A stretch of 55,321 nt of DNA from Arthrobacter bambusae (GCF_022606295.1 NZ_JAHHZS010000027.1:1-55321); one strand, 5' to 3'. Positions 17,989-25,660 are shown, counted from the stretch's first letter. Translations and numbers: made by a program. Notes: generated by a model from the sequence alone, not told the origin.

Positions 17989-18869
17989 TACGGACCCTCC
18001 AACCTGGCCAGCGCTGCGAAGTATGGATCGCCTCCGCCACAGGTGCTTCCGAACGCGTTTATGTCACGGAAGAACTGCTGCTCGAAGCACCGAACTGGAC
18101 GCTCGATGGCGGCGCCCTCATCCTCAACGGTCACGGCGCCCTCTGGCGGCTGGATCTTTCGGGAGGACTCGAAAAGGTAGCCATCACCGGAATCCCGGAC
18201 CTCAATAACGACCACGTCCTCGCACCCGACGGCTCCACCATCTACCTCTCGGCGAATGATGGCCACATCTACCGCGCAGACCTCGACGGCGGAGAGGCGG
18301 ACCGCCTCACGGCCGACGACGGGTGGTTCCATTTCCTCCACGGCGTCAGCCCCGACGGACAGACGCTCGCCTACGTGGGGATAGAAGCCGGGGACTTCAC
18401 CCAGCCTGGCCGGCTCATCACGATGCCTGCGGCCGGCGGCCCATCCGCGCTCGTGGACACCGGCCCTGGCCACTGCGACGGTCCCGAGTACTCGCACGAC
18501 GGCGAATGGCTGTACTTCAATACCGAAGCCTTCACGGACCGGCCGGGCCAGGCCCAACTCGCCCGGGTGCGGACGAGCGGCGGCAAGCCTGAGCACCTGC
18601 TGGAGAGCGACACCGTCGACTGGTTCCCGCACCTCTCGCCCGACGGGCGGCTGGCCAGCTACATCCGCTTCCCCGGCGGCACGGAAGGCCACCCCGCGGA
18701 CTTGCCGGTCGACGTCGTCGTTGTTTCCACGAGCGACTGGGCGACGCCGCTCCACACCTGGCCGCTCTTCGGCGGGCAGGGAACCCTCAACGTCAACAGC
18801 TGGTCGCCCGACTCGGAGCGGTTCGCTTATGTTGCCTATCCCGTCAGCACTTCGATTGGAACGCCATGA
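17985..18869 (+). CDS. TolB-like beta-propeller protein
   Basis: A 294-residue protein with repeated WD/TolB-type blades (APDGSTIYLSANDGHIYRAD, SPDGQTLAYVGIE, SHDGEWLYFNTE, SPDGRLASYIRF, SPDSERFAYVAY). The GTG at 17985 overlaps the preceding stop (GTGA). Unlike TolB it has no signal peptide. Cytosolic propellers of this kind include oligogalacturonate-lyase-like proteins and carbohydrate-handling accessory proteins, so a role on the imported sugar is plausible but unproven. Confidence 0.85.
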   Translation: MIRTLQPGQRCEVWIASATGASERVYVTEELLLEAPNWTLDGGALILNGHGALWRLDLSGGLEKVAITGIPDLNNDHVLAPDGSTIYLSANDGHIYRADLDGGEADRLTADDGWFHFLHGVSPDGQTLAYVGIEAGDFTQPGRLITMPAAGGPSALVDTGPGHCDGPEYSHDGEWLYFNTEAFTDRPGQAQLARVRTSGGKPEHLLESDTVDWFPHLSPDGRLASYIRFPGGTEGHPADLPVDVVVVSTSDWATPLHTWPLFGGQGTLNVNSWSPDSERFAYVAYPVSTSIGTP

Positions 18870-19174
18870 TCCGCCACACGGTCGTTTTCTCCCTCATCCA
18901 CGAGCCCGGTTCCTCCGGGGAACGGGAGTTCCTGGACGCAGCAGTCGCCACTCTGACTGCCATACCGGTAGTGCAGGACTTCCGCGTATCCCGCCAGATT
19001 TCACAGAAGAGCCCGCTTGGCCTTCAGTTTGAAATGACGTTCGACGGCGCGGAGGCCTTCAGCTCCTACAATGACCATCCTGCCCACGTCGGATTCGTGG
19101 AGTCCCGCTGGGCGAAGGAAGTGTCCGACTTTCAGGAGTTCGATTTCGAACCCTACGGCACGGAAGAACGGTAG
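18866..19174 (+). CDS. Dabb (stress-responsive A/B barrel) protein
   Basis: A 102-residue single-domain protein starting IRHTVVFSLIHE, the classic Dabb N-terminus, with YNDHPAHVGFVESRW near the C-terminus. Dabb proteins form dimeric ferredoxin-like barrels, and some are small enzymes acting on sugar- or polyketide-derived carbonyls. It overlaps the propeller gene by 4 bp (ATGA). Its position at the end of a sugar operon suggests a role with a labile keto intermediate, but that is inference. Confidence 0.88.
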   Translation: MIRHTVVFSLIHEPGSSGEREFLDAAVATLTAIPVVQDFRVSRQISQKSPLGLQFEMTFDGAEAFSSYNDHPAHVGFVESRWAKEVSDFQEFDFEPYGTEER

Positions 19175-19178
19175 CGCC

Positions 19179-19652
19179 ATGGCCGGCATCAGCGCTCTTG
19201 AAGCATGGGAAGCTCTCAAACGCCAGGAAGAGGAACTGATTTTCGCCTCTTTCGATCACGGTGACGCCTGGAGGCTCGGTTCGCGGCTCACGGGCATGGC
19301 CCAGGCGGCAGGCCATGCCATCGGCATCGACATCCGGCGCCCCGGGCTCATCCTTTTCCGCGCGGCGCTGCCGGGCATCACACCGGACCAGGAATCGTGG
19401 ATCGCACGGAAATCCGCACTCGTGTTGCGGATGGAATCCAGCAGCGCACTTGTAGAAGCCCGATTGTCCTCCGCCGGTATCGATCCTGTGGCCAGTGGGT
19501 GGCTGGGCGCCGACTACGCCGTGACAGGGGGCTCGTTTCCCGTGCGGGTCCGCGGCGTTGGCGTGGTCGCGGCCGTCACTGCGTCAGGCCTTTCTTCGCA
19601 GGAGGATCACGACCTCATTGTCGAAGGGATCCGCCAGCACCTCGCCGCCTAG
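19179..19652 (+). CDS. UPF0303 / heme-degrading-domain family protein
   Basis: A 157-residue protein with the UPF0303 pattern: LKRQEEELIFASFDHGDAW near the N-terminus, then IGIDIRRPG and WIARKSALVLRMESSS. Related to the HbpS/GlcG (DUF336) fold. It begins 4 nt after the Dabb stop and is the last gene before a strong hairpin at 19707, closing the operon. Proteins of this family sit at the ends of several sugar-catabolic operons; the biochemical role is unknown. Confidence 0.88.
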   Translation: MAGISALEAWEALKRQEEELIFASFDHGDAWRLGSRLTGMAQAAGHAIGIDIRRPGLILFRAALPGITPDQESWIARKSALVLRMESSSALVEARLSSAGIDPVASGWLGADYAVTGGSFPVRVRGVGVVAAVTASGLSSQEDHDLIVEGIRQHLAA

Positions 19653-19706
19653 GCGGGAACCCTTCGCCCAGCTCTCGGGCGGACCACCGCCGTCGTAATT
19701 CGTCCG

Positions 19707-19742
19707 GAAATGCCCCTTAAGATCAGTCTTGAGGGGCATTTC
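19707..19742 (+). terminator. Terminator closing the sugar operon
   Basis: GAAATGCCCC (19707-19716) pairs with GGGGCATTTC (19733-19742), extended inward by AAGA/TCTT around a short loop. The final T-rich side fits intrinsic termination. It separates the 13-gene operon from the GNAT gene. Confidence 0.75.
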
Positions 19743-19768
19743 TGAGCCCGTTTGCCTGAGAGGACCAC

Positions 19769-20308
19769 ATGAGCCAGACAATCCGTGAAGCAACAGCGGA
19801 CGACGCCGGACCGCTGGCGGAGCTTGCCGCCGTCACCTTTCCGCTCGCCTGCCCGCCGAACTCCTCGCCCGAAGACATCGCGGCGCACCTGCGCAGGACG
19901 CTCAGCGCGGAGAAGTTCACGGAATACCTTGCCGATCCGGACATCACCATCCTGGCCATCGACGCCGCCGGTGAACTCCGCGGCTACAGCATGCTCGTGG
20001 CCCGACCCACGAACGATTCCGACGTCGCTTCGGCCCTGACGCTCAACCCTTCCACGGAACTGAGCAAGTGCTATGTGCATCCGGAACACCACGGACTGGG
20101 CGCTGCCGCGGAGCTCATGAAGGCCACCTTGGACCGCGCTGCCGGCTCGGGGGCTGCCGGTGTGTGGCTTGGCGTCAACAGCCAGAACGCCAAAGCCATC
20201 CGCTTCTATGAGAAGAGCGGATTCAGGAAGGTCGGGACCAAGTCGTTCCGCTTGGGCGATTCCGTGGAGCACGATTTCGTGATGGAGCGGGCCGTCGCCG
20301 GGCTGTGA
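19769..20308 (+). CDS. GNAT family N-acetyltransferase
   Basis: A 179-residue acetyltransferase. The acetyl-CoA binding region reads KCYVHPEHHGLGAAAELMKA (about residues 110-129), where the usual Q/RxxGxG/A appears as HGLGAA, followed by VNSQNAKAIRFYEKSGFRKVG, the conserved motif B. GAGAGGA is upstream of the ATG. The target amine is unknown. Its stop overlaps a possible GTG start of the DsbA-like gene, so the two are probably co-transcribed. Confidence 0.9.
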   Translation: MSQTIREATADDAGPLAELAAVTFPLACPPNSSPEDIAAHLRRTLSAEKFTEYLADPDITILAIDAAGELRGYSMLVARPTNDSDVASALTLNPSTELSKCYVHPEHHGLGAAAELMKATLDRAAGSGAAGVWLGVNSQNAKAIRFYEKSGFRKVGTKSFRLGDSVEHDFVMERAVAGL

Positions 20309-20364
20309 CCAGTCCAACAGGCCAGGCCGGGAATGAGCGGCGTCCACTTCCGGTTGTCGCCATC

Positions 20365-21063
20365 ATGAAGATTGAGATCTGGTCAGACGTCGCTTGCCCG
20401 TGGTGCTACATCGGAAAGCGCCGGTTCGAAACGGCTTTGGCTGAATTCCCGCACCGCGACTCGGTCGAGATCCAGTGGCGCAGCTACCAGTTGGATCCGA
20501 GCATCCCGGAACACTACGACGGCACCGAGCTGGATTACCTGAGCAAGCGCAAGGGCATGGACCCCGCGCAGGTCAGCCAGATGTTCGAGCACGTCGCGTT
20601 GCAGGCAAAAGGCGAGGGCCTCAACTACCGCTTCGACGACGTCGTGGTGGCCAATAGCTTCACGGCACACCGCCTGATCCATCTCGCAGCCGCCCACGGC
20701 AAGCAGGACGAAGCCAAGGAACTGCTCTTGAGCGGCCATTTCGAACACGGCAAGGACATTGGCAGCCAGGAATACCTGAGCAGCCTCGGTGGCGACCTGG
20801 GCCTGCCGGAAGCCGAAATCGCCGAGTTGTTCAGCACCGACAAGTACGCGGAGGACGTCCGCGGCGACATCGCCGAAGCACGGATGATCGGCGTCACCGG
20901 CGTGCCGTTCTTCGTCATCGACCGCAAGTACGGACTCTCCGGAGCCCAGCCCTCGGAGGTCTTCACCCAGGCCCTCACACAGGCGTGGCAGGAAGCGAAT
21001 CCGCTGGTCGCCGTCGGCAGCCCCGATGCCGAGGCCTGCGGCCCGGACGGCTGCGCGATCTAG
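20365..21063 (+). CDS. DsbA family oxidoreductase (FrnE-like)
   Basis: A 232-residue cytosolic thioredoxin-fold protein. KIEIWSDVACPWCYIGKRRF at the start holds the CPWC redox motif (about residues 11-14), and GVTGVPFFVIDRKYGLSGAQ contains the cis-proline. The ending CGPDGCAI carries an extra Cys pair. FrnE-like proteins are thiol isomerases/oxidoreductases linked to stress. The ATG at 20365 matches the family N-terminus; a GTG at 20305 overlapping the GNAT stop is in frame and would add 20 residues not typical of the family. Confidence 0.88.
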   Translation: MKIEIWSDVACPWCYIGKRRFETALAEFPHRDSVEIQWRSYQLDPSIPEHYDGTELDYLSKRKGMDPAQVSQMFEHVALQAKGEGLNYRFDDVVVANSFTAHRLIHLAAAHGKQDEAKELLLSGHFEHGKDIGSQEYLSSLGGDLGLPEAEIAELFSTDKYAEDVRGDIAEARMIGVTGVPFFVIDRKYGLSGAQPSEVFTQALTQAWQEANPLVAVGSPDAEACGPDGCAI

Positions 21064-21249
21064 GAGATTAGCGGCAGCCGCGACACCCCAGGCGGGCAAG
21101 ATATCGTGAGTGCCTCGATCGCTCTTCTCCGCAAAGCGGCGTCGCAAGTCTCCATCAGGACCATCCCCGGGACGCTCATCTCAATGGCATAATCCGATCG
21201 GGCGGCGTCCGGTAAAGGATCGGTTTACGGACGGAGCTAGCATCGAGTA

Positions 21250-21889
21250 ATGGATGCCGAGCAGATACTCGAAGGTGGCAATGTCAGCGATGGCGTCGTA
21301 CGCATTGGATCGACAGTACGCAAGCCGTGGATGGACTCGACGCCGAGCGTCTTCGAGTTCATGACAGCTGTCAGGAAAGCTGGCGTCGACGTGCCAGCGG
21401 TCCTAGGCCAGGATGAGCAAGGCCGTCAGAGCCACTCACGCATTCGGAACTTCATCGTGTCGGAGCGATGGTGCGCGCGATCCACGACGCGAGCGAGTCA
21501 TTCGTTCCACCGCGTGACGCGCGGTGGAACGTGGCGATCTCATCGCCTGGCGAAGAGTTGATCTGCCATAACGACCTGGCGCCGTGGAATCTCATCATCG
21601 GTGATCGTTGGACGTTTATCGATTGGGACGCTGCCGCACCGAGCACACGACTGTGGGATCTGGCCTACGCCGCCCAGGCATTCACGCTCTCGGACACGAA
21701 CCAGGCGCCGGAGGAAGCCGCGCAGAATTTGACGGCCTTCACCTCCTAAAGTCTTCCCATGACTTGGGGCATGAACCGTGGGGTTCAATGTATCTCGAAG
21801 GCCATGGTGACCACTGGCGGGCCGCAACCGAATACGCGGAGCGTCATCAGGATCTTTGGTCGAAAGCGCTTCTCACATCCCCACGCTGA
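21250..21889 (+). pseudogene. Broken aminoglycoside phosphotransferase family gene
   Basis: Pieces of one APH-fold kinase lie in three frames. Frame A from ATG 21250 reads VRIGSTVRKPWMDSTPSVFEF to about 21430. Frame B, about 21468-21749, carries the catalytic loop ICHNDLAPWNLI and the metal motif FIDWDAA. Frame C, about 21740-21889, carries EPWGSMYLEGHGDHWRAA. Relative to intact family members the joins lack roughly 25 and 35 residues, so at least two deletions or frameshifts have occurred. A TAGCAT hexamer 6 nt before the ATG suggests the old promoter survives. It could not make a full kinase. Confidence 0.85.
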
Positions 21890-21919
21890 GGGATCCTTTA
21901 CCGGACGGCATGTCGACTC

Positions 21920-22288
21920 TCAGGAGCAGGTCTTGAGTAAACCTGTCGCACCGGGACGAGCCCGGAAGGTGACGATGTGGCCGTTGTCATCCCGAAAAAC
22001 AGCCTGTGAACCGGACACGGTCACGGTGCCTGCCTGATAGGGGTTCCCCCATCCCGGAGGGGGATTGCCCTGACCATCATCCAATGGTGTTTCGGCAATG
22101 AAGAACGTGTCATCGACGCGCAATTCTTCGATTCCGCAGTGCGTGTAAAGCATGATTGGCATGCCTGAAGCAATGGGGGTCGGTGCTTCCGCGGAGGCTT
22201 CTGTAATCGGCGTTGCAGGCCCTGCGCACGCACACAGGACGGCGAATAGCGCGATGGCCAATGATGAGATCCTAATTTTTCCGGCCAT
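21920..22288 (-). CDS. Small orphan lipoprotein
   Basis: A 122-residue protein with a lipoprotein signal: KIRISSLAIALFAVLCAC, lipobox LCAC with Cys about residue 21. The exported domain, about 100 residues, has CGIEELRVDDTFFIAETPL and GTVTVSGSQAVFRDDNGHIV, which looks like a small beta-sheet domain with two further cysteines (CGIE and the terminal KTCS). The ATG at 22288 follows a GGGTGGG run; a GTG at 22297 is in frame. No recognised family. It lies in a less GC-biased accessory stretch next to a decayed kinase gene. Confidence 0.7.
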   Translation of the reverse strand: MAGKIRISSLAIALFAVLCACAGPATPITEASAEAPTPIASGMPIMLYTHCGIEELRVDDTFFIAETPLDDGQGNPPPGWGNPYQAGTVTVSGSQAVFRDDNGHIVTFRARPGATGLLKTCS

Positions 22289-22501
22289 ACGACCCACCCC
22301 AGTCCCCGATCAGGCTCACAGAATATGCCTTGGGAAAGTTGGCCACAATGTTAGAGCTAGCCAGGTTGGTCGTACGTGTCCGTTTTCCTCAACCTTAGAG
22401 GTGGAACGCCCAAAGATCTGGCCTTCAGCAGCGGCTACATGTGAATCGCAGCAGCGGCGTCATCGCGCCGCCGAGGGGCTTCGAAGTCCGGTCGTCGCCT
22501 T

Positions 22502-23044
22502 TTATCCAGTAGTGATTCGGACTCCGGCGACGGCGCCTGTCCAAGGACCGTTCGGGTCGTGCCGTATCAGTGAAGCCACGACATATCCCGCTGGCAACTC
22601 GACAATCTTCGACAAGACGCCGGAGCAATCAAGATCGAGCGACTTCAGCTGCTCAGACCCTCCGGCGGTGATGAACATCTGGGCGTTCGGGATGCCCACG
22701 CAAGCCGCCGTGACGGTATACCGGCCTGCGGTCGCCACTTTTACGGTTTTGCTGAAACCAACCCCTGGTCCGTCGGCAGGGCCGGAGTCCTCAAGGAGCA
22801 CGGAACCTTCAGCCGCTCCAAGGCGCTTGTCCAATTCGCCGTAATTGCGCTTTTCGGCATCCAGTATCTCCGGGCCCTTCGTGGGGACGACAGGCGCTGG
22901 GCGACTGCTGTGCTCGGCGGCTGTCTGCACCGGATCGCCGGCATCCTCGTACGTGCACGCTGCCAGGCCCCCGGACAGCAGCAGGCCCAGCACCGCCGCC
23001 GTAGCAGCACTGCGAATTGGTCTCATTCCCCCACGACCTGACAT
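22502..23044 (-). CDS. Orphan lipoprotein with beta-sandwich-like domain
   Basis: A 180-residue protein: signal peptide, lipobox GLAAC (Cys about residue 30), a Pro/Thr-rich linker and a compact C-terminal domain (VKVATAGRYTVTAACVGIPNAQMFI...LDLDCSGVLSKIVELPAGYVVASL) with one Cys pair that may form a disulfide. The ATG at 23044 is preferred because TAGACT lies exactly 6 nt upstream (leaderless promoter); the ATG at 23026 is an alternative. Similar short lipoproteins with a GxYTVTAACVG pattern occur in Arthrobacter-like genomes, but I know no function. Confidence 0.75.
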   Translation of the reverse strand: MSGRGGMRPIRSAATAAVLGLLLSGGLAACTYEDAGDPVQTAAEHSSRPAPVVPTKGPEILDAEKRNYGELDKRLGAAEGSVLLEDSGPADGPGVGFSKTVKVATAGRYTVTAACVGIPNAQMFITAGGSEQLKSLDLDCSGVLSKIVELPAGYVVASLIRHDPNGPWTGAVAGVRITTG

Positions 23045-23050
23045 GGGCCG

Positions 23051-23078
23051 AGTCTATGGTGCGTTCGCCCAAAGGCAA
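23051..23078 (-). promoter_or_regulatory. Leaderless promoter of the 23044 lipoprotein gene
   Basis: On the minus strand: TTGCCT (23078-23073), 16-bp spacer, TAGACT (23056-23051), then six bases to the ATG at 23044. No Shine-Dalgarno is present. Confidence 0.45.
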
Positions 23079-23234
23079 GTCGCAACCGGTCCTTAAGCGT
23101 TGTGGGTTCGCGCTGTCCGTATGCTGTCCCCGGTCCGGGTACATGTACGGTCAAGGATCCCTCAGCGTTCACCTTGCGGAATCCAAGTGGCTCTATCGGC
23201 CATTCGGCCCCTGGCGACCAGACTGGATTCTGTC

Positions 23235-23444
23235 TCATCGCCCGTCGTCGCGTACGTTATTCCGTTTCACTCGCCGATTATGAATTAGCCGAATCAGTCC
23301 CACAGGCGCAGCTCCCATAATTAAGAACACGGGAAACTCAATGGTGGACCTCTCGCCTTGGCTCTGGGAGAGCAGGAGTGAGCCGGCGGCGATTAGGGCA
23401 ATGCCACTAAGGAACAGCCATTTACTCGTTCTATCAGTCCGCAT
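23235..23444 (-). CDS. Small two-helix membrane protein
   Basis: A 69-residue protein with two hydrophobic segments (WLFLSGIALIAAGSLLLS, about 9-26, and FPVFLIMGAAPVGLIRLI, about 37-54) and a basic C-terminal tail (HNRRVKRNN). The positive ends suggest a hairpin with both termini inside. No family recognised. Base use is less GC-rich than the core genes nearby. There is no strong ribosome binding site, so the call rests mainly on the clean transmembrane pattern. Confidence 0.5.
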   Translation of the reverse strand: MRTDRTSKWLFLSGIALIAAGSLLLSQSQGERSTIEFPVFLIMGAAPVGLIRLIHNRRVKRNNVRDDGR

Positions 23445-23488
23445 TGGACTGTTGTCGAAATATGGGATTCGTTGTGTGGGATGACTTG

Positions 23489-23560
23489 CTACCTGTAGAA
23501 AGCTGATGCAGTCATGAGGGCACTAGACAGCATGAGGACGGCAACAGCAGCGGTGGTCAT
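23489..23560 (-). CDS. Candidate 23-residue hydrophobic micropeptide
   Basis: ATG at 23560 reads TTAAVAVLMLSSALMTASAF then Tyr-Arg-stop: a single hydrophobic segment. GGAG lies 5 nt upstream of the ATG. It is in the same direction as the small membrane protein that starts 45 bp downstream, so it could be a leader peptide, a decayed signal peptide or a true small membrane protein. Very short, so chance is a real alternative. Confidence 0.3.
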   Translation of the reverse strand: MTTAAVAVLMLSSALMTASAFYR

Positions 23561-23591
23561 CTTAGCTCCGGACTATTCTGGCAGCGGCTTA

Positions 23592-23711
23592 TTAGTTCTT
23601 CCGTCGACCGAAGCCCCATCCAGGTGCCAACGGCCCTCCGTCTGCAAATAAGTTCCTCAGCGCATGCAGGAACCAACGCCACGAACTGCCTTCTGAGGTC
23701 GCCTTGCTCAT
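23592..23711 (-). CDS. Candidate 39-residue basic micropeptide
   Basis: The frame from the ATG at 23711 encodes SSWRWFLHALRNLFADGG followed by a Pro/Gly-rich basic end (FGRRKN). It is Trp-rich and amphipathic rather than random-looking. No Shine-Dalgarno, but TACGCT sits 6 nt upstream (23718-23723), matching the leaderless pattern of several neighbours. Same direction as the two small ORFs downstream. Not a recognised family. Confidence 0.33.
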   Translation of the reverse strand: MSKATSEGSSWRWFLHALRNLFADGGPLAPGWGFGRRKN

Positions 23712-23723
23712 AGGGACAGCGTA

Positions 23724-23948
23724 CACATCGGCGCATTTTGTGGGGAGCTAGGGCAGGCGCGGTGTCCCCGTGAAGGATCGATCACCGTACCCTTGGTGCC
23801 CGCTAGCCGAACGGCGGGATTCGCTCCGCACCAACTAATTTGACACAAAACATCAACTACTGACGGAGAGAGTCACATCCCGGTGGAACCATCAGCCGTA
23901 CCGGGAAACCACGGTCTCCGCGGGCCCAACTTTGCTGACAGATCCCTG
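23724..23948. other. Non-coding stretch before tetR
   Basis: No convincing gene on either strand. With the small ORFs to its left it makes up most of a roughly 500-bp gene-poor interval. An imperfect operator-like repeat ACAGA (23938-23942) / TCTGT (23956-23960) begins at its right edge, over the tetR start. Confidence 0.5.
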
Positions 23949-23960
23949 TAAAGTGTCTGT

Positions 23961-24602
23961 ATGCCTAGGATTACGGCCGCCACCAATGCCGCGCAACGCG
24001 CTGAAACCCGACGCCGGGTCCTGACGGCTTTCGGAGAACTGCTCTTCACCCACGGACTGCCCGGGTTGACCATGACCGACGTCGCGCGTCACGCCGGCGT
24101 CGGCCGGACCGCGGTGTACAACTACTACGCCGACATGGAACAGCTCCTCATCGCGTACGCCCTGGACGAGACAGAGCGGTTCCTGGGCGACCTGCGCGAA
24201 TCCCTCGCGGCACTTCAGAACCCGGTGGACCGCCTTGCCCTTTACGTGCGCGCCCAGGTGGAAGACCTCAGCCGACGGCACCTCCCGCCGGGTCCTGCGA
24301 TGGCGGCAGTCCTCTCCCCCGCTTCCTTCGCGAAACTGGCAGACCACGTGGGCGAACTCAACCTGCTGCTCCAGGACATCCTGCGCGACGGTATCGCCGC
24401 CGGCTACCTCCCGCCCGCCGACGTCGGCCAGCTCGCCCGGCTCATCCACGGAACCCTGTCCTCCAGCGCAGCACGCGGCAATGCGGCGAACGGGGCGGAG
24501 CTGGACGAGCTTGAGGAGCGGCTGGTCCAGACGGTGCGGTTCATCCAGTTGGGCGCAGGAGCAAGGTTCGACGACGACGGCCGGCCCGCGCGACTGGCGT
24601 AA
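23961..24602 (+). CDS. TetR family transcriptional regulator
   Basis: A 213-residue TetR-type repressor. The N-terminal helix-turn-helix is LTMTDVARHAGVGRTAVYNYYADMEQLL (here split: LTMTDVARHAGVGRT then AVYNYYADMEQL, about residues 36-62), followed by an all-helical ligand domain. TAAAGT lies exactly 6 nt upstream of the ATG, suggesting a leaderless mRNA, and an ACAGA-N13-TCTGT inverted repeat spans the -10 and start, consistent with autorepression. No transporter or enzyme lies divergent to it, so its target is unclear. Confidence 0.88.
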   Translation: MPRITAATNAAQRAETRRRVLTAFGELLFTHGLPGLTMTDVARHAGVGRTAVYNYYADMEQLLIAYALDETERFLGDLRESLAALQNPVDRLALYVRAQVEDLSRRHLPPGPAMAAVLSPASFAKLADHVGELNLLLQDILRDGIAAGYLPPADVGQLARLIHGTLSSSAARGNAANGAELDELEERLVQTVRFIQLGAGARFDDDGRPARLA

Positions 24603-24633
24603 CTCGCCCGCGGGGCTGGCTGCGTCCGCCGGG

Positions 24634-25368
24634 CTAAGGCGTCGGAATCACCGGCAGCTTCGCGTTGTCCGCGATCCGCTGCTCGAGGCGGGGACAACTG
24701 AGCTTCCCCGGAGTGTTGTCCACGAGCTCCGGTGGGACGAGTGCCGAGAATCCTGGTGCGAGGATGAGGTCCACGGAACCATCCGTGCGTTGGTCCTGGA
24801 CGTAATCGGTGCCGGCGACATTCTTCTGGATGTTGAACGCTGCCGCTTGGCCGCTGGATCCCGAAACCACCACTGCGGGGCCGGTGTAGCTCGTAGTGGA
24901 GTTGTCGACCGTGCCGACGTTGTATCCCCGGGCCTTCAACTGGTCCGCCACGTTCTTGGCCAGGCCGGGCCTGCCAGCAGCGTTATAGACATTGATGCTG
25001 ATCTTGTTGTTGGGCGTGTAGTCGAAAACCGTGGCGGGACACACGGCGGCCGGCGCCTGGCTTGCAACGGCGGAGGGGAAACGGATCACGCCGTTCATGA
25101 CTGCCCATGCCCCCACGAGCCCGGCAACAACCACTCCGACAAGCAGCGCGAGAACGATCCCGTGCAGGAGGCGGCGGCTGAACCACCCCGGATGGCTCTC
25201 AGGCCCGGGAGCCTCAGCAAAAGTTGCCCGGAGATCCGGACCGGTGACAACGCGATGCCCGTGCAGGGTCGTCGGATCTTTCTGCCTACCGGGACGTTTC
25301 GGGCGCTTCCCCGGATCCGCGTTCTCGGGCACGGCCACCTGCTCTTCCGGGATTGTTTCGTTAACCAT
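24634..25368 (-). CDS. LytR C-terminal domain membrane protein
   Basis: A 244-residue single-pass protein. It has a cytoplasmic Pro/Lys-rich N-terminus (about 1-65), a transmembrane helix (IVLALLVGVVVAGLVGAWAV, about 71-90) and an external LytR_C domain with TPNNKISINVYNAAGRPGLA and VVVSGSSGQAAAFNIQKNV. Stand-alone LytR_C proteins are cell-envelope-associated in actinobacteria; a well known relative supports envelope integrity in mycobacteria. The start overlaps the upstream gene by 8 bp, so the two are translationally coupled. Confidence 0.87.
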   Translation of the reverse strand: MVNETIPEEQVAVPENADPGKRPKRPGRQKDPTTLHGHRVVTGPDLRATFAEAPGPESHPGWFSRRLLHGIVLALLVGVVVAGLVGAWAVMNGVIRFPSAVASQAPAAVCPATVFDYTPNNKISINVYNAAGRPGLAKNVADQLKARGYNVGTVDNSTTSYTGPAVVVSGSSGQAAAFNIQKNVAGTDYVQDQRTDGSVDLILAPGFSALVPPELVDNTPGKLSCPRLEQRIADNAKLPVIPTP

Positions 25369-25660
25369 CTATCACGAGCACCCGGGCGTGGATGGCCGTG
25401 CGCTGGTGGAGCGCGGTCCGTACTGCGCGGTGGAGCCCGTCTTCGAGGTACAGCAGGCCTTGGTACTGCACCACGTGGGGGAAGAGATCGCCGAAGAACG
25501 TCGAATCCTCGGCCAGCAGGGCTTCAAGGTCAAGGGTGCGCTTGGTGGTGACAAGTTCATCGAGCCGGACCGGACGCGGGGGCAGCGAGGCCCAGTCCTT
25601 TGGCGTGGAAAAACCATGGTCGGGGTACGGGCGTCCCTCGCCCACAGCTTTGAATATCAC
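25361..25660 (-). CDS. Conserved actinobacterial protein with ParB-like DGxHR motif
   Basis: A 99-residue protein beginning IFKAVGEGRPYPDHG, with RPVRLDELVTTKRTLDLEAL and LYLEDGLHRAVRTALHQ. Automated annotation often calls such proteins VapB-type antitoxins, but the DGLHRA motif and length look more like a mini ParB/sulfiredoxin fold, and no toxin gene lies nearby. The start is GTG at 25660 with TAGGCT 6 nt upstream and no Shine-Dalgarno (leaderless). It overlaps the LytR_C gene by 8 bp. Confidence 0.78.
   Translation of the reverse strand: MIFKAVGEGRPYPDHGFSTPKDWASLPPRPVRLDELVTTKRTLDLEALLAEDSTFFGDLFPHVVQYQGLLYLEDGLHRAVRTALHQRTAIHARVLVIDG

Noticed and set aside
22152..22844. A 230-codon plus-strand open frame
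   Set aside because: Antisense to two lipoprotein genes that have clear lipoboxes; its translation is not protein-like.
25361..25660. VapBC-type toxin-antitoxin locus
   Set aside because: No PIN-domain toxin on either side; the coupled gene encodes a LytR_C membrane protein.
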